Source: Galaxea fascicularis (Eukaryota; Cnidaria; Anthozoa; Scleractinia; Euphylliidae). Taken from it: a stretch of 64,000 nt of DNA. The stretch spans positions 5,330,984-5,394,983 of the forward strand of contig OX419336.1 of the NCBI GenBank assembly GCA_948470475.1. Direction: 5' to 3'. Below, piece by piece: positions 28,541 through 42,120 of this stretch (position 1 is its first letter; each line of letters begins with the position of its first letter). Below the pieces are notes generated by a model that saw only the letters and a list, made by a program, of their open reading frames with translations, had not been told where the DNA came from and did not search any database. The position numbers and the translations under genes were made by a program.

Positions 28541-31500
28541 TTTGCCTATGTCGAAAAGGACTCTAGAAATCATCTGTAAATGCTTTCAAGAACTGCCAAA
28601 ACATGATTTCTATTCTTATTTGAGCTGTGGGCCAGATTTTAGCAAAGTTGAAATTTTGAGCAAAACCCAAAGGGGGGAAGACATGGCTTTGGGTCAAATT
28701 TTGAATTTGGCTTAAACTTTGCCTATGTCAAAAAGGACTCTAGAAATCATCTGTAAATGCTTTCAAGAACTGCCAAAACATGATTTCTATTCTTATTTGG
28801 GCTGTGGGCCAGATTTTAGCAAAGTTGAAATTTTGAGCAAAACCCAAAGGGGGGACCACATGGCTTTGGGTCAAATTTTGAATTTGGCTTAAACTTTGCC
28901 TACGTCAAAAAGGACTCTAGAAATCATCTGTAAATGCTTTCAAGAACTGCCAAAACATGATTTCTATTGTTATTTGAGCTGTGGGCCAGATTTTAGCAAA
29001 GTTGAAATTTTGAGCAAAACCCAAAGGGGGGACCACATGGCTTTGGGTCAAATTTTGAATTTGGCTTAAACTTTGCCTACGTCAAAAAGGACTCTAGAAA
29101 TCATCTTTAAATGCTTTCAAGAACTGCAAAAACATGATTTCTATTCTTATTTGAACTGTGGGCCAGATTTTAGCAAAGTTGAAATTTTGAGCAAAACCCA
29201 AAGGGGGGACCACATGGCTTTGGGTCAAATTTTGAATTTGGCTTAAACTTTGCCTACGTCAAAAAGGACTCTAGAAATCATCTGTAAATGCTTTCAAGAA
29301 CTGCCAAAATATGATTTCTATTGTTATTTGAGCTGTGGGCCAGATTTTAGCAAAGTTGAAATTTTGAGCAAAACCCAAAGGGGGGACCACATGGCTTTGG
29401 GTCAAATTTTGAATTTGGCTTAAACTTTGCCTACGTCAAAAAGGACTCTAGAAATCATCTGTAAATGCTTTCAAGAACTGCCAAAACATGATTTCTATTC
29501 TTATTTGAACTGTGGGCCAGATTTTAGCAAAGTTGAAATTTTGAGCAAAACCCAAAGGGGGGACCACATGGCTTTGGGTCAAAGTTTGAATTTGGCTTAA
29601 ACTTTGCCTATGTCGAAAAGGACTCTAGAAATCATCTGTAAATGCTTTCAAGAACTGCCAAAACATGATTTCTATTGTTATTTGAGCTGTGGGCCAGATT
29701 TTAGCAAAGTTGAAATTTTGAGCAAAACCCAAAGGGGGGACCACATGGCTTTGGGTCAAATTTTGAATTTGGCTTAAACTTTGCCTATGTCAAAAAGGAG
29801 TCTAGAAATCATCTGTAAATGCTTTCAAGAACTGCCAAAACATGATTTCTATTCTTATTTGGGCTGTGGGCCAGATTTTAGCAAAGTTAAAATTCTGAGC
29901 AAAACCCAAAGGGGGGACCACATGGCTTTGGGTTAAATTTTGAATTTGGCTTAAACTTTTCCTATGTCAAAAAGGACTCTAGAAATCATCTGTAAATGCT
30001 TTCAAGAACTGCCAAAACATGATTTCTATTCTTATTTGGGCTGTGGGCTAGATTTTAGCAAAGTTGAAATTTTGAGCAAAACCCAAAGGGGGGACCACAT
30101 GGCTTTGGGTCAAATTTTGAATTTGGCTTAAACTTTGCCTACGTCAAAAAGGACTCTAGAAATCATCTGTAAATGCTTTCAAGAACTGCCAAAACATGAT
30201 TTCTATTGTTATTTGAGCTGTGGGCCAGATTTTAGCAAAGTTGAAATTTTGAGCAAAACCCAAAGGGGGGACCACATGGCTTTGGGTCAAATTTTGAATT
30301 TGGCTTAAACTTTGCCTACGTCAAAAAGGACTCTAGAAATCATCTTTAAATGCTTTCAAGAACTGCCAAAACATGATTTCTATTGTTATTTGAGCTGTGG
30401 GCCAGATTTTAGCAAAGTTGAAATTTTGAGCAAAACCCAAAGGGGGGACCACATGGCTTTGGGTCAAATTTTGAATTTGGCTTAAACTTTGCCTATGTCA
30501 AAAAGGACTCTAGAAGTCATCTGTAAATGCTTTCAAGAACTACCAAAACATGATTTCTATTCTTATTTGAACTGTGGGCCAGATTTTAGCAACGTTGAAA
30601 TTTTGAGCAAAACCTAAAGGGGGGACCACATGGCTTTGGGTCAAATTTTGAATTTGGCTTAAACTTTGCCTACATCAAAAAGGACTCTAGAAATCATCTG
30701 TAAATGGTTTCAAGAACTGCCAAAATATGATTTCTATTTTTATTTAAACTGTGGGCCAGATTTTAGCAAAGTTGAAATTTTGAGCAAAACCCAAAGGGGG
30801 GACCACATGGCTTTGGGTCAAATTTTGAATTTGGCTTAAACTTTGCCTACGTCAAAAAGGACTCTAGAAATCATCTGTAAATGCTTTCAAGAACTGCCAA
30901 AACATGATTTCTATTCTTATTTGAACTGTGGGCCAGATTTTAGCAAAGTTGAAATTTTGAGCAAAACCCAAAGGGGGGACCACATGGCTTTGGGTCAAAT
31001 TTTGAATTTGGCTTAAACTTTGCCTATGTCGAAAAGGACTCTAGAAATCATCTGTAAATGCTTTCAAGAACTGCCAAAACATGATTTCTATTCTTATTTG
31101 AGCTGTGGGCCAGATTTTAGCAAAGTTGAAATTTTGAGCAAAACCCAAAGGGGGGAAGACATGGCTTTGGGTCAAATTTTGAATTTGGCTTAAACTTTGC
31201 CTATGTCAAAAAGGACTCTAGAAATCATCTGTAAATGCTTTCAAGAACTGCCAAAACATGATTTCTATTCTTATTTGGGCTGTGGGCCAGATTTTAGCAA
31301 AGTTGAAATTTTGAGCAAAACCCAAAGGGGGGACCACATGGCTTTGGGTCAAATTTTGAATTTGGCTTAAACTTTGCCTACGTCAAAAAGGACTCTAGAG
31401 ATCATCTGTAAATGCTTTCAAGAACTGCCAAAACATGATTTCTATTCTTATTTGAGCTGTGGGCCAGATTTTAGCAAAGTTGAAATTTTGAGCAAAACCC

Positions 31501-34379
31501 AAAGGGGGGACCACATGGCTTTGGGTCAAATTTTGAATTTGGCTTAAACTTTGCCTACGTCAAAAAGGACTCTAGAAATCATCTTTAAATGCTTTCAAGA
31601 ACTGCAAAAACATGATTTCTATTGTTATTTGAGCTGTGGGCCAGATTTTAGCAAAGTTGAAATTTTGAGCAAAACCCAAAGGGGGGACCACATGGCTTTG
31701 GGTCAAATTTTGAATTTGGCTTAAACTTTGCCTACGTCAAAAAGGACTCTAGAAATCATCTGTAAATGCTTTCAAGAACTGCCAAAACATGATTTCTATT
31801 CTTATTTGAACTGTGGGCCAGATTTTAGCAAAGTTGAAATTTTGAGCAAAACCCAAAGGGGGGACCACATGGCTTTGGGTCAAATTTTGAATTTGGCTTA
31901 AACTTTGCCTACGTCAAAAAGGACTGTAGAAATCATCTGTAAATGCTTTCAAGAACTGCCAAAACATGATTTCTATTCTTATTTGAACTGTGGGCCAGAT
32001 TTTAGCAAAGTTGAAATTTTGAGCAAAACCCAAAGGGGGGACCACATGGCTTTGGGTCAAATTTTGAATTTGGCTTAAACTTTGCCTATGTCAAAAAGGA
32101 CTCTAGAAATCATCTGTAAATGCTTTCAAGAACTGCCAAAACATGATTTCTATTCTTATTTGAGCTGTGGGCCAGATTTTACCAAAGTTGAAATTTTGAG
32201 CAAAACCCAAAGGGGGGAACACATGGCTTTGGGTCAAATTTTGAATTTGGCTTAAACTTTCCCTATGTCAAAAAGGACTCTAGAAATCATCTGTAAATGC
32301 TTTCAAGAACTGCCAAAACATGATTTCTATTCTTATTTGGGCTGTGGGCCAGATTTTAGAAAAGTTGAAATTTTGAGCAAAACCCAAAGGGGGGACCACA
32401 TGGCTTTGGGTCAAATTTTGAATTTGGCTTAAACTTTGCCTACGTCAAAAAGGACTCTAGAAATCATCTGTAAATGGTTTCAAGAACTGCCAAAACATGA
32501 TTTCTATTCTTATTTGAACTGTGGGCCAGATTTTAGCAAAGTTGAAATTTTGAGCAAAACCCAAAGGGGGGACCACATGGCTTTGGGTCAAATTTTGAAT
32601 TTGGCTTAAAGTTTGCCTATGTCAAAAAGGACTCTAGAAATCATCTGTAAATGCTTTCAGGAACTGCCAAAACATGATTTCTATTCTTGTTTGGGCTGTG
32701 GGCCAGATTTTAGAAAAGTTGAAATTTTGAGCAAAACCCAAAGGGGGGACCACATGGCTTTGGGTCAAATTTTGAATTTGGCTTAAACTTTGCCTACGTC
32801 AAAAAGGACTCTAGAAATCATCTGTAAATGCTTTTAAGAACTGCCAAAACATGATTTCTATTGTTATTTGAACTGTGGGCCAGATTTTAGCAAAGTTGAA
32901 ATTTTGAGCAAAACCCAAAGGGGGGACCACATGGCTTTGGGTCAAATTTTGAATTTGGCTTAAACTTTGCCTATGTCGAAAAGGACTCTAGAAATCATCT
33001 GTAAATGCTTTCAAGAACTGCCAAAACATGATTTCTATTCTTATTTGAGCTGTGGGCCAGATTTTAGCAAAGTTGAAATTTTGAGCAAAACCCAAAGGGG
33101 GGACCACATGGCTTTGGGTCAAATTTTGAATTTGGCTTAAACTTTGCCTATGTCAAAAAGGACTCTAGAAATCATCTGTAAATGCTTTCAAGAACTGCCA
33201 AAACATGATTTCTATTCTTATTTGAGCTGTGGGCCAGATTTTAGCAAAGTTGAAATTTTGAGCAAAACCCAAAGGGGGGACCACATGGCTTTGGGTCAAA
33301 TTTTGAATTTGGCTTAAACTTTGCCTATGTCAAAAAGGACTCTAGAAATCATCTGTAAATGCTTTCAAGAACTGCCAAAACATGACTTCTATTCTTATTT
33401 GAGCTGTGGGCCAGATTTTAGCAAAGTTGAAATTTTGAGCAAAACCCAAAGGGGGGACCACATGGCTTTGGGTCAAATTTTGAATTTGGCTTAAACTTTG
33501 CCTATGTCAAAAAGGACTCTAGAAATCATCTGTAAATGCTTTCAAGAACTGCCAAAACATGATTTCTATTCTTATTTGAGCTGTGGGCCAGATTTTAGCA
33601 AAGTTGAAATTTTGAGCAAAACCCAAAGGGGGGACCACATGGCCTTGGGTCAAATTTTGAATTTGGCTTAAACTTTGCCTATGTCAAAAAGGACTCTAGA
33701 AATCATCTGTAAATTCTTTCAAGAACTGCCAAAACATGACTTCTATTCTTATTTGAGCTGTGGGCCAGATTTTAGCAAAGTTGAAATTTTGAGCAAAACC
33801 TAAAGGGAGGACCACATGCCTTTGGGTCAAATTTTGAATTTGGCTTAAACTTTGCCTATGTCAAAAAGGACTCTAGAAATCATCTGTAAATGCTTTCAAG
33901 AACTGCCAAAACATGATTTCTATTCTTATTTGAGCTGTGGTCCAGATTTTAGCAAAGTTGAAATTTTGAGCAAAACCCAAAGGGGGGACCACATGGCTTT
34001 GGGTCAAATTTTGAATTTGGCTTAAACTTTGCCTATGTCAAAAAGGACTCTAGAAATCATCTGTAAATGCTTTCAAGAACTGCCAAAACATGATTTCTAT
34101 TCTTATTTGAGCTGTGGGCCAGATTTTAGCAAAGTTGAAATTTTGAGCAAAACCCAAAGGGGGGACCACATGGCTTTGGGTCAAATTTTGAATTTGGCTT
34201 AAACTTTGCCTATGTCAAAAAGGACTCTAGAAATCATCTGTAAATGCTTTCAAGAACTGCCAAAACATGATTTCTATTCTTATTTGAGCTGTGGGCCAGA
34301 TTTTAGCAAAGTTGAAATTTTAAGCAAAACCCAAAGGGGGGACCACATGGCTTTGGGTCAAATTTTGAATTTGGCTTAA

Positions 34380-35760
34380 ACTTTGCCTATGTGAAAAAGG
34401 ACTCTAGAAATCATCTGTAAATGCTTTCAAGAACTGCCAAAACATGATTTCTATTCTTATTTGAGCTGTGGGCCAGATTTTAGCAAAGTTGAAATTTTAA
34501 GCAAAACCCAAAAGGGGGACCACATGGCTTTGGGTCAAATTTTGAATTTGGCTTAAACTTTGCCTATGTCAAAAAGGACTCTAGAAATCATCTGTAAATG
34601 CTTTCAAGAACTGCCAAAACATGACTTCTATTCTTATTTGAGCTGAGGGCCAGATTTTAGCAAAGTTGAAATTTTGAGCAAAACCCAAAGGGGGGACCAC
34701 ATGGCTTTGGGTCAAATTTTGAATTTGGCTTAAACTTTGCCTATGTCAAAAAGGACTCTAGAAATCATCTGTAAATGCTTTCAAGAACTGCCAAAACATG
34801 ATTTCTATTCTTATTTGAGCTGTGGGCCAGATTTTAGCAAAGTTGAAATTTTGAGCAAAACCCAAAGGGGGGACCACATGGCTTTGGGTCAAATTTTGAA
34901 TTTGGCTTAAACTTTGCCTATGTCAAAAAGGACTCTAGAAATCATCTGTAAATGCTTTCAAGAACTGCCAAAACATGATTTCTATTCTTATTTGAGCTGT
35001 GGGCCAGATTTTAGCAAAGTTGAAATTTTAAGCAAAACCCAAAAGGGGGACCACATGGCTTTGGGTCAAATTTTGAATTTGGCTTAAACTTTGCCTATGT
35101 CAAAAAGGACTCTAGAAATCATCTGTAAATGCTTTCAAGAACTGCCAAAACATGACTTCTATTCTTATTTGGGCTGTGGGCCAGATTTTAGCAAAGTTGA
35201 AATTTTGAGCAAAACCCAAAGGGGGGACCACATGGCTTTGGGTCAAATTTTGAATTTGGCTTAAACTTTGCCTATGTCAAAAAGGACTCTAGAAATCATC
35301 TGTAAATGCTTTCAAGAACTGCCAAAACATGATTTCTATTCTTATTTGAGCTGTGGGCCAGATTTTAGCAAAGTTGAAATTTTGAGCAAAACCCAAAGGG
35401 GGGACCACATGGCTTTGGGTCAAATTTTGAATTTGGCTTAAACTTTGCCTATGTCAAAAAGGACTCTAGAAATCATCTGTAAATGCTTTCAAGAACTGCC
35501 AAAACATGATTTCTATTCTTATTTGAGCTGTGGGCCAGATTTTAGCAAAGTTGAAATTTTAAGCAAAACCCAAAAGGGGGACCACATGGCTTTGGGTCAA
35601 ATTTTGAATTTGGCTTAAACTTTGCCTATGTCAAAAAGGACTCTAGAAATCATCTGTAAATGCTTTCAAGAACTGCCAAAACATGACTTCTATTCTTATT
35701 TGAGCTGTGGGCCAGATTTTAGCAAAGTTGAAATTTTGAGCAAAACCCAAAAGGGGGACC
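34380..35760 (+). repeat. 3-monomer higher-order repeat, 531 bp, three copies
   Basis: A monomer with TTTTAAGCAAAACCCAAAAG followed by a monomer with ACATGACTTC recurs at 34499, 35030 and 35561, exactly 531 bp (3 monomers) apart. The same variant pair reappears at 39635. Confidence 0.88.
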
Positions 35761-38700
35761 ACATGGCTTTGGGTCAAATTTTGAATTTGGCTTAGACTTT
35801 GCCTATGTCAAAAAGGACTCTAGAAATCATCTGTAAATGCTTTCAAGAACTGCCAAAACATGATTTCTATTCTTATTTGAGCTGTGGGCCAGATTTTAGC
35901 AAAGTTGAAATTTTGAGCAAAACCCAAAGGGGGGACCACATGGCTTTGGGTCAAATTTTGAATTTGGCTTAAACTTTGCCTATGTCAAAAAGGACTCTAG
36001 AAATCATCTGTAAATGCTTTCAAGAACTGCCAAAACATGATTTCTATTCTTATTTGGGCTGTGGGCCAGATTTTAGCAAAGTTGAAATTTTGAGCAAAAC
36101 CCAAAGGGGGGACCACATGGCTTTGGGTCAAATTTTGAATTTGGCTTAGACTTTGCCTATGTCAAAAAGGACTCTAGAAATCATCTGTAAATGCTTTCAA
36201 GAACTGCCAAAACATGATTTCTATTCTTATTTGAGCTGTGGGCCAGATTTTAGCAAAGTTGAAATTTTGAGCAAAACCCAAAGGGGGGACCACATGGCTT
36301 TGGGTCAAATTTTGAATTTGGCTTAAACTTTGCTTATGTCAAAAAGGACTCTAGAAATCATCTGTAAATGCTTTTAAGAACTGCCAAAACATGATTTCTA
36401 TTCTGATTTAAGCTGTGGGCCAGATTTTAGCAAAGTTCAAAATTTTGAGCAAAACCCAAAGGGGGGACCACATGGCTTTGGGTCAAATTTTGAATTTGGC
36501 TTAAACTTTGCCTATGTCAAAAAGGACTCTAGAAATCATCTGTAAATGCTTTCAAGAACTGCCAAAACATGATTTCTATTCTTATTTGAGCTGTGGGCCA
36601 GATTTTAGCAAAGTTGAAATTTTGAGCAAAACCCAAAGGGGGGACCACATGGCTTTGGGTCAAATTTTGAATTTGGCTTAAACTTTGCCTATGTCAAAAA
36701 GGACTCTAGAAATCATCTGTAAATGCTTTCAAGAACTGCCAAAACATGATTTCTATTGTTATTTGAGCTGTGGGCCAGATTTTAGCAAAGTTGAAATTTT
36801 GAGCAAAACCCAAAGGGGGGACCACATGGCTTTGGGTCAAATTTTGAATTTGGCTTAAACTTTGCCTATGTCAAAAAGGACTCTAGAAATCATCTGTAAA
36901 TGCTTTCAAGAACTGCCAAAACATGATTTTTATTCTTATTTGAGCTGTGGGCCAGATTTTAGCAAAGTTGAAATTTTGAGCAAAACCCAAAGGGGGGACC
37001 ACATGGCTTTGGGTCAAATTTTGAATTTGGCTTAGACTTTGCCTATGTCAAAAAGGACTCTAGAAATCATCTGTAAATGCTTTCAAGAACTGCCAAAACA
37101 TGATTTCTATTCTTATTTGAGCTGTGGGCCAGATTTTAGCAAAGTTGAAATTTTGAGCAAAACCCAAAGGGGGGACCACATGGCTTTGGGTCAAATTTTG
37201 AATTTGGCTTAGACTTTGCTTATGTCAAAAAGGACTCTAGAAATCATCTGTAAATGCTTTTAAGAACTGCCAAAACATGATTTCTATTCTTATTTAAGCT
37301 GTGGGCCAGATTTTAGCAAAGTTCAAAATTTTGAGCAAAACCCAAAGGGGGGACCACATGGCTTTGGGTCAAATTTTGAATTTGGCTTAAACTTTGCCTA
37401 TGTCAAAAAGGACTCTAGAAATCATCTGTAAATGCTTTCAAGAACTGCCAAAACATGATTTCTATTCTTATTTGAGTTGTGGGCCAGATTTTAGCAAAGT
37501 TGAAATTTTGAGCAAAACCCAAAGGGGGGACCACATGGCTTTGGGTCAAATTTTGAATTTGGCTTAAACTTTGCCTATGTCAAAAAGGACTCTAGAAATC
37601 ATCTGTAAATGCTTTCAAGAACTGCCAAAACATGATTTCTATTCTTATTTGAGCTGTGGGCCAGATTTTAGCAAAGTTGAAATTTTGAGCAAAACCCAAA
37701 GGGGGGACCACATGGCTTTGGGTCAAATTTTGAATTTGGCTTAAACTTTGCCTATGTCAAAAAGGACTCTAGAAATCATCTGTAAATGCTTTCAAGAACT
37801 GCCAAAACATGATTTTTATTCTTATTTGAGCTGTGGGCCAGATTTTAGCAAAGTTGAAATTTTGAGCAAAACCCAAAGGGGGGACCACATGGCTTTGGGT
37901 CAAATTTTGAATTTGGCTTAAACTTTGCCTATGTCAAAAAGGACTCTAGAAATCATCTGTAAATGCTTTCAAGAAGTGCCAAAACATGACTTCTATTCTT
38001 ATTTGAGCTGTGGGCCAGATTTTAGCAAAGTTGAAATTTTGAGCAAAACCCAAAGGGGGGACCACATGGCTTTGGGTCAAATTTTGAATTTGGCTTAAAC
38101 TTTGCCTATGTCAAAAAGGACTCTAGAAATCATCTGTAAATGCTTTCAAGAACTGCCAAAACATGATTTTTATTCTTATTTGAGCTGTGGGCCAGATTTT
38201 AGCAAAGTTGAAATTTTGAGCAAAACCCAAAGGGGGGACCACATGGCTTTGGGTCAAATTTTGAATTTGGCTTAAACTTTGCCTATGTCAAAAAGGACTC
38301 TAGAAATCATCTGTAAATGCTTTCAAGAAGTGCCAAAACATGACTTCTATTCTTATTTGAGCTGTGGGCCAGATTTTAGCAAAGTTGAAATTTTGAGCAA
38401 AACCCAAAGGGGGGACCACATGGCTTTGGGTCAAATTTTGAATTTGGCTTAGAGTTTGCTTATGTCAAAAATGACTCTAGAAATCATCTGTAAATGCTTT
38501 CAAGAACTGCCAAAACATGATTTCTATTCTTATTTGAGCTGTGGGCCAGATTTTAGCAAAGTTGAAATTTTGAGCAAAACCCAAAGGGGGGACCACATGG
38601 CTTTGGGTGAAATTTTGAATTTGGCTTAAACTTTGCCTATGTCAAAAAAGACTCTAGAAATCATCTGTAAATGCTTTCAAGAACTGCCAAAACATGATTT

Positions 38701-39599
38701 CTATTCTTATTTGGGCTGTGGGCCAGATTTTAGCAAAGTTGAAATTTTGAGCAAAACCCAAAGGGGGGACCCCATGGCTTTGGGTCAAATTTTGAATTTG
38801 GCTTAGACTTTGCCTATGTCAAAAAGGACTCTAGAAATCATCTGTAAATGCTTTCAAGAACTGCCAAAACATGTTTTCTATCTTTATTTGAGCTGTGGGC
38901 CAGATTTTAGCAAAGTTGAAATTTTGAGCAAAACCCAAAGGGGGGACCACATGGCTTTGGGTCAAATTTTGAATTTGGCTTAGACTTTGCTTATGTCAAA
39001 AATGACTCTAGAAATCATCTGTAAATGCTTTTAAGAACTGCCAAAACATGATTTCTATTCTTATTTGAGCTGTGGGCCAGATTTTAGCAAAGTTCAAAAT
39101 TTTGAGCAAAACCCAAAGGGGGGACCACATGGCTTTGGGTCAAATTTTGAATTTGGGTTAAACTTTGCCTATGTCAAAAAGGACTCTAGAAATCATCTGT
39201 AAATGCTTTCAAGAACTGCCAAAACATGATTTCTATTCTTATTTGAGCTGTGGGCCAGATTTTAGCAAAGTTGAAATTTTGAGCAAAACCCAAAGGGGGG
39301 ACCACATGGCTTTGGGTCAAATTTTGAATTTGGCTTAAACTTTGCCTATGTCAAAAAGGACTCTAGAAATCATCTGTAAATGCTTTCAAGAACTGCCAAA
39401 ACATGATTTCTATTCTTATTTGAGCTGTGGGCCAGATTTTAGCAAAGTTGAAATTTTGAGCAAAACCCAAAGGGGGGACCACATGGCTTTGGGTCAAATT
39501 TTGAATTTGGCTTAAACTTTGCCTATGTCAAAAAGGACTCTAGAAATCATCTGTAAATGCTTTCAAGAACTGCCAAAACATGATTTCTATTCTTATTTG

Positions 39600-42120
39600 A
39601 GCTGTGGGCCAGATTTTAGCAAAGTTGAAATTTTAAGCAAAACCCAAAAGGGGGACCACATGGCTTTGGGTCAAATTTTGAATTTGGCTTAAACTTTGCC
39701 TATGTCAAAAAGGACTCTAGAAATCATCTGTAAATGCTTTCAAGAACTGCCAAAACATGACTTCTATTCTTATTTGAGCTGTGTGCCAGATTTTAGCAAA
39801 GTTGAAATTTTGAGCAAAACCCAAAGGGGGGACCACATGGCTTTGGGTGAAATTTTGAATTTGGCTTAAACTTTGCCTATGTCAAAAAGGACTCTAGAAA
39901 TCATCTGTAAATGCTTTCAAGGACTGCCAAAACATGATATCTATTCTTATTTGGGCTGTGGGCCAGATTTTAGCAAAGTTGAAATTTTGAGCAAAACCCA
40001 AAGGGGGGACCACATGGCTTTGGGTCAAATTTTGAATTTGGCTTAAACTTTGCCTATGTCAAAAAGGACTCTAGAAATCATCTGTAAATGCTTTCAAGAA
40101 CTGCCAAAACATGATTTCTATTCTTATTTGAGCTGTGGGCCAGATTTTAGCAAAGTTGAAATTTTGAGCAAAACCCAAACGGGCGACAACATGGCTTTAA
40201 GTCAAATTTTGATATTGGCTTAAACTTTGCCTATGTCAAAAAGGACTCTAGAAATCATCTGTAAATGCTTTCAAGAACTGCCAAAACATGATTTCTATTC
40301 TTATTTGAGCTGTGGGCCAGATTTTAGCAAAGTTGAAATTTTGAGCAAAACCCAAAGGGGGAACCACATGGCTTTGGGTCAAATTTTGAATTTGGCTTAA
40401 ACTTTGCCTATGTCAAAAAGGACTCTAGAAATCATCTGTAAATGCTTTTAAGAACTCCCAAAACATGATTTCTATTCTTATTTGAGCTGTGGGCCAGATT
40501 TTAGCAAAGTTGAAATTTTGAGCAAAACCCAAAGGGGGGACCACATGGCTTTGGGTCAAATTTTGAATTTGGCTTAAACTTTGCCTATGTCAAAAAGGAC
40601 TCTAGAAATCATCTGTAAATGCTTTCAAGAACTGCCAAAACATGATTTCTATTCTTATTTGAGCTGTGGGCCAGATTTTAGCAAAGTTGAAATTTTGAGC
40701 AAAACCCAAAGGGGGGACCACATGGCTTTGGGTCAAATTTTGAATTTGGCTTAAACTTTGCCTATGTCAAAAAGGACTCTAGAAATCATCTGTAAATGCT
40801 TTCAAGAACTGCCAAAACATGATTTCTATTCTTATTTGAGCTGTGGGCCAGATTTTAGCAAAGTTCAAAATTTTGAGCAAAACCCAAAGGGGGGACCACA
40901 TGGCTTTGGGTCAAATTTTGAATTTGGCTTAAACTTTGCCTATGTCAAAAAGGACTCTAGAAATCATCTGTAAATGCTTTCAAGAACTGCCAAAACATGA
41001 TTTCTATTCTTATTTGAGCTGTGGGCCAGATTTTAGCAAAGTTGAAATTTTGAGCAAAACCCAAAGGGGGGACCACATGGCTTTGGGTCAAATTTTGAAT
41101 TTGGCTTAAACTTTGCCTATGTCAAAAAGGACTCTAGAAATCATCTGTAAATGCTTTCAAGAACTGCCAAAACATGATTTCTATTCTTATTTGAGCTGTG
41201 GGCCAGATTTTAGCAAAGTTGAAATTTTAAGCAAAACCCAAAGGGGGGACCAGATGGCTTTGGGTCAAATTTTGAATTTGGCTTAAACTTTGCCTATGTC
41301 AAAAAGGACTCTAGAAATCATCTGTAAATGCTTTCAAGAACTGCCAAAACATGACTTCTATTCTTATTTAAGCTGTGTGCCAGATTTTAGCAAAGTTGAA
41401 ATTTTGAGCAAAACCCAAAGGGGGGACCACATGGCTTTGGGTGAAATTTTGAATTTGGCTTAAACTTTGCCTATGTCAAAAAGGACTCTAGAAATCATCT
41501 GTAAATGCTTTCAAGGACTGCCAAAACATGATTTCTATTCTTATTTGGGCTGTGGGCCAGATTTTAGCAAAGTTGAAATTTTGAGCAAAACCCAAAGGGG
41601 GGACCACATGGCTTTGGGTCAAATTTTGAATTTGGCTTAAACTTTGCCTATGTCAAAAAGGACTCTAGAAATCATCTGTAAATGCTTTCAAGAACTGCCA
41701 AAACATGATTTCTATTCTTATTTGAGCTGTGGGCCAGATTTTAGCAAAGTTGAAATTTTGAGCAAAACCCAAACGGGCGACCACATGGCTTTAAGTCAAA
41801 TTTTGATATTGGCTTAAACTTTGCCTATGTCAAAAAGGACTCTAGAAAACATCTGTAAATGCTTTCAAGAACTGCCAAAACATGATTTCTATTCTTATTT
41901 GAGCTGTGGGCCAGATTTTAGCAAAGTTGAAATTTTGAGCAAAACCCAAAGGGGGAACCACATGGCTTTGGGTCAAATTTTGAATTTGGCTTAAACTTTG
42001 CCTATGTCAAAAAGGACTCTAGAAATCATCTGTAAATGCTTTTAAGAACTGCCAAAACATGATTTCTATTCTTATTTGAGCTGTGGGCCAGATTTTAGCA
42101 AAGTTCAAAATTTTGAGCAA
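39600..42120 (+). repeat. 9-monomer higher-order repeat, 1594 bp
   Basis: The GCTGTGTGCCAG variant (39781 and 41375) and the ACGGGCGAC / TTTAAGTCAAATTTTGATAT monomer (40180 and 41774) recur at 1594 bp. Monomers with an inserted base (AGTTCAAAATTTTG) at 36438, 37324, 39095, 40866 and 42106 are spaced by 5, 10, 10 and 7 monomers, another sign of block amplification near the right side. Confidence 0.85.
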
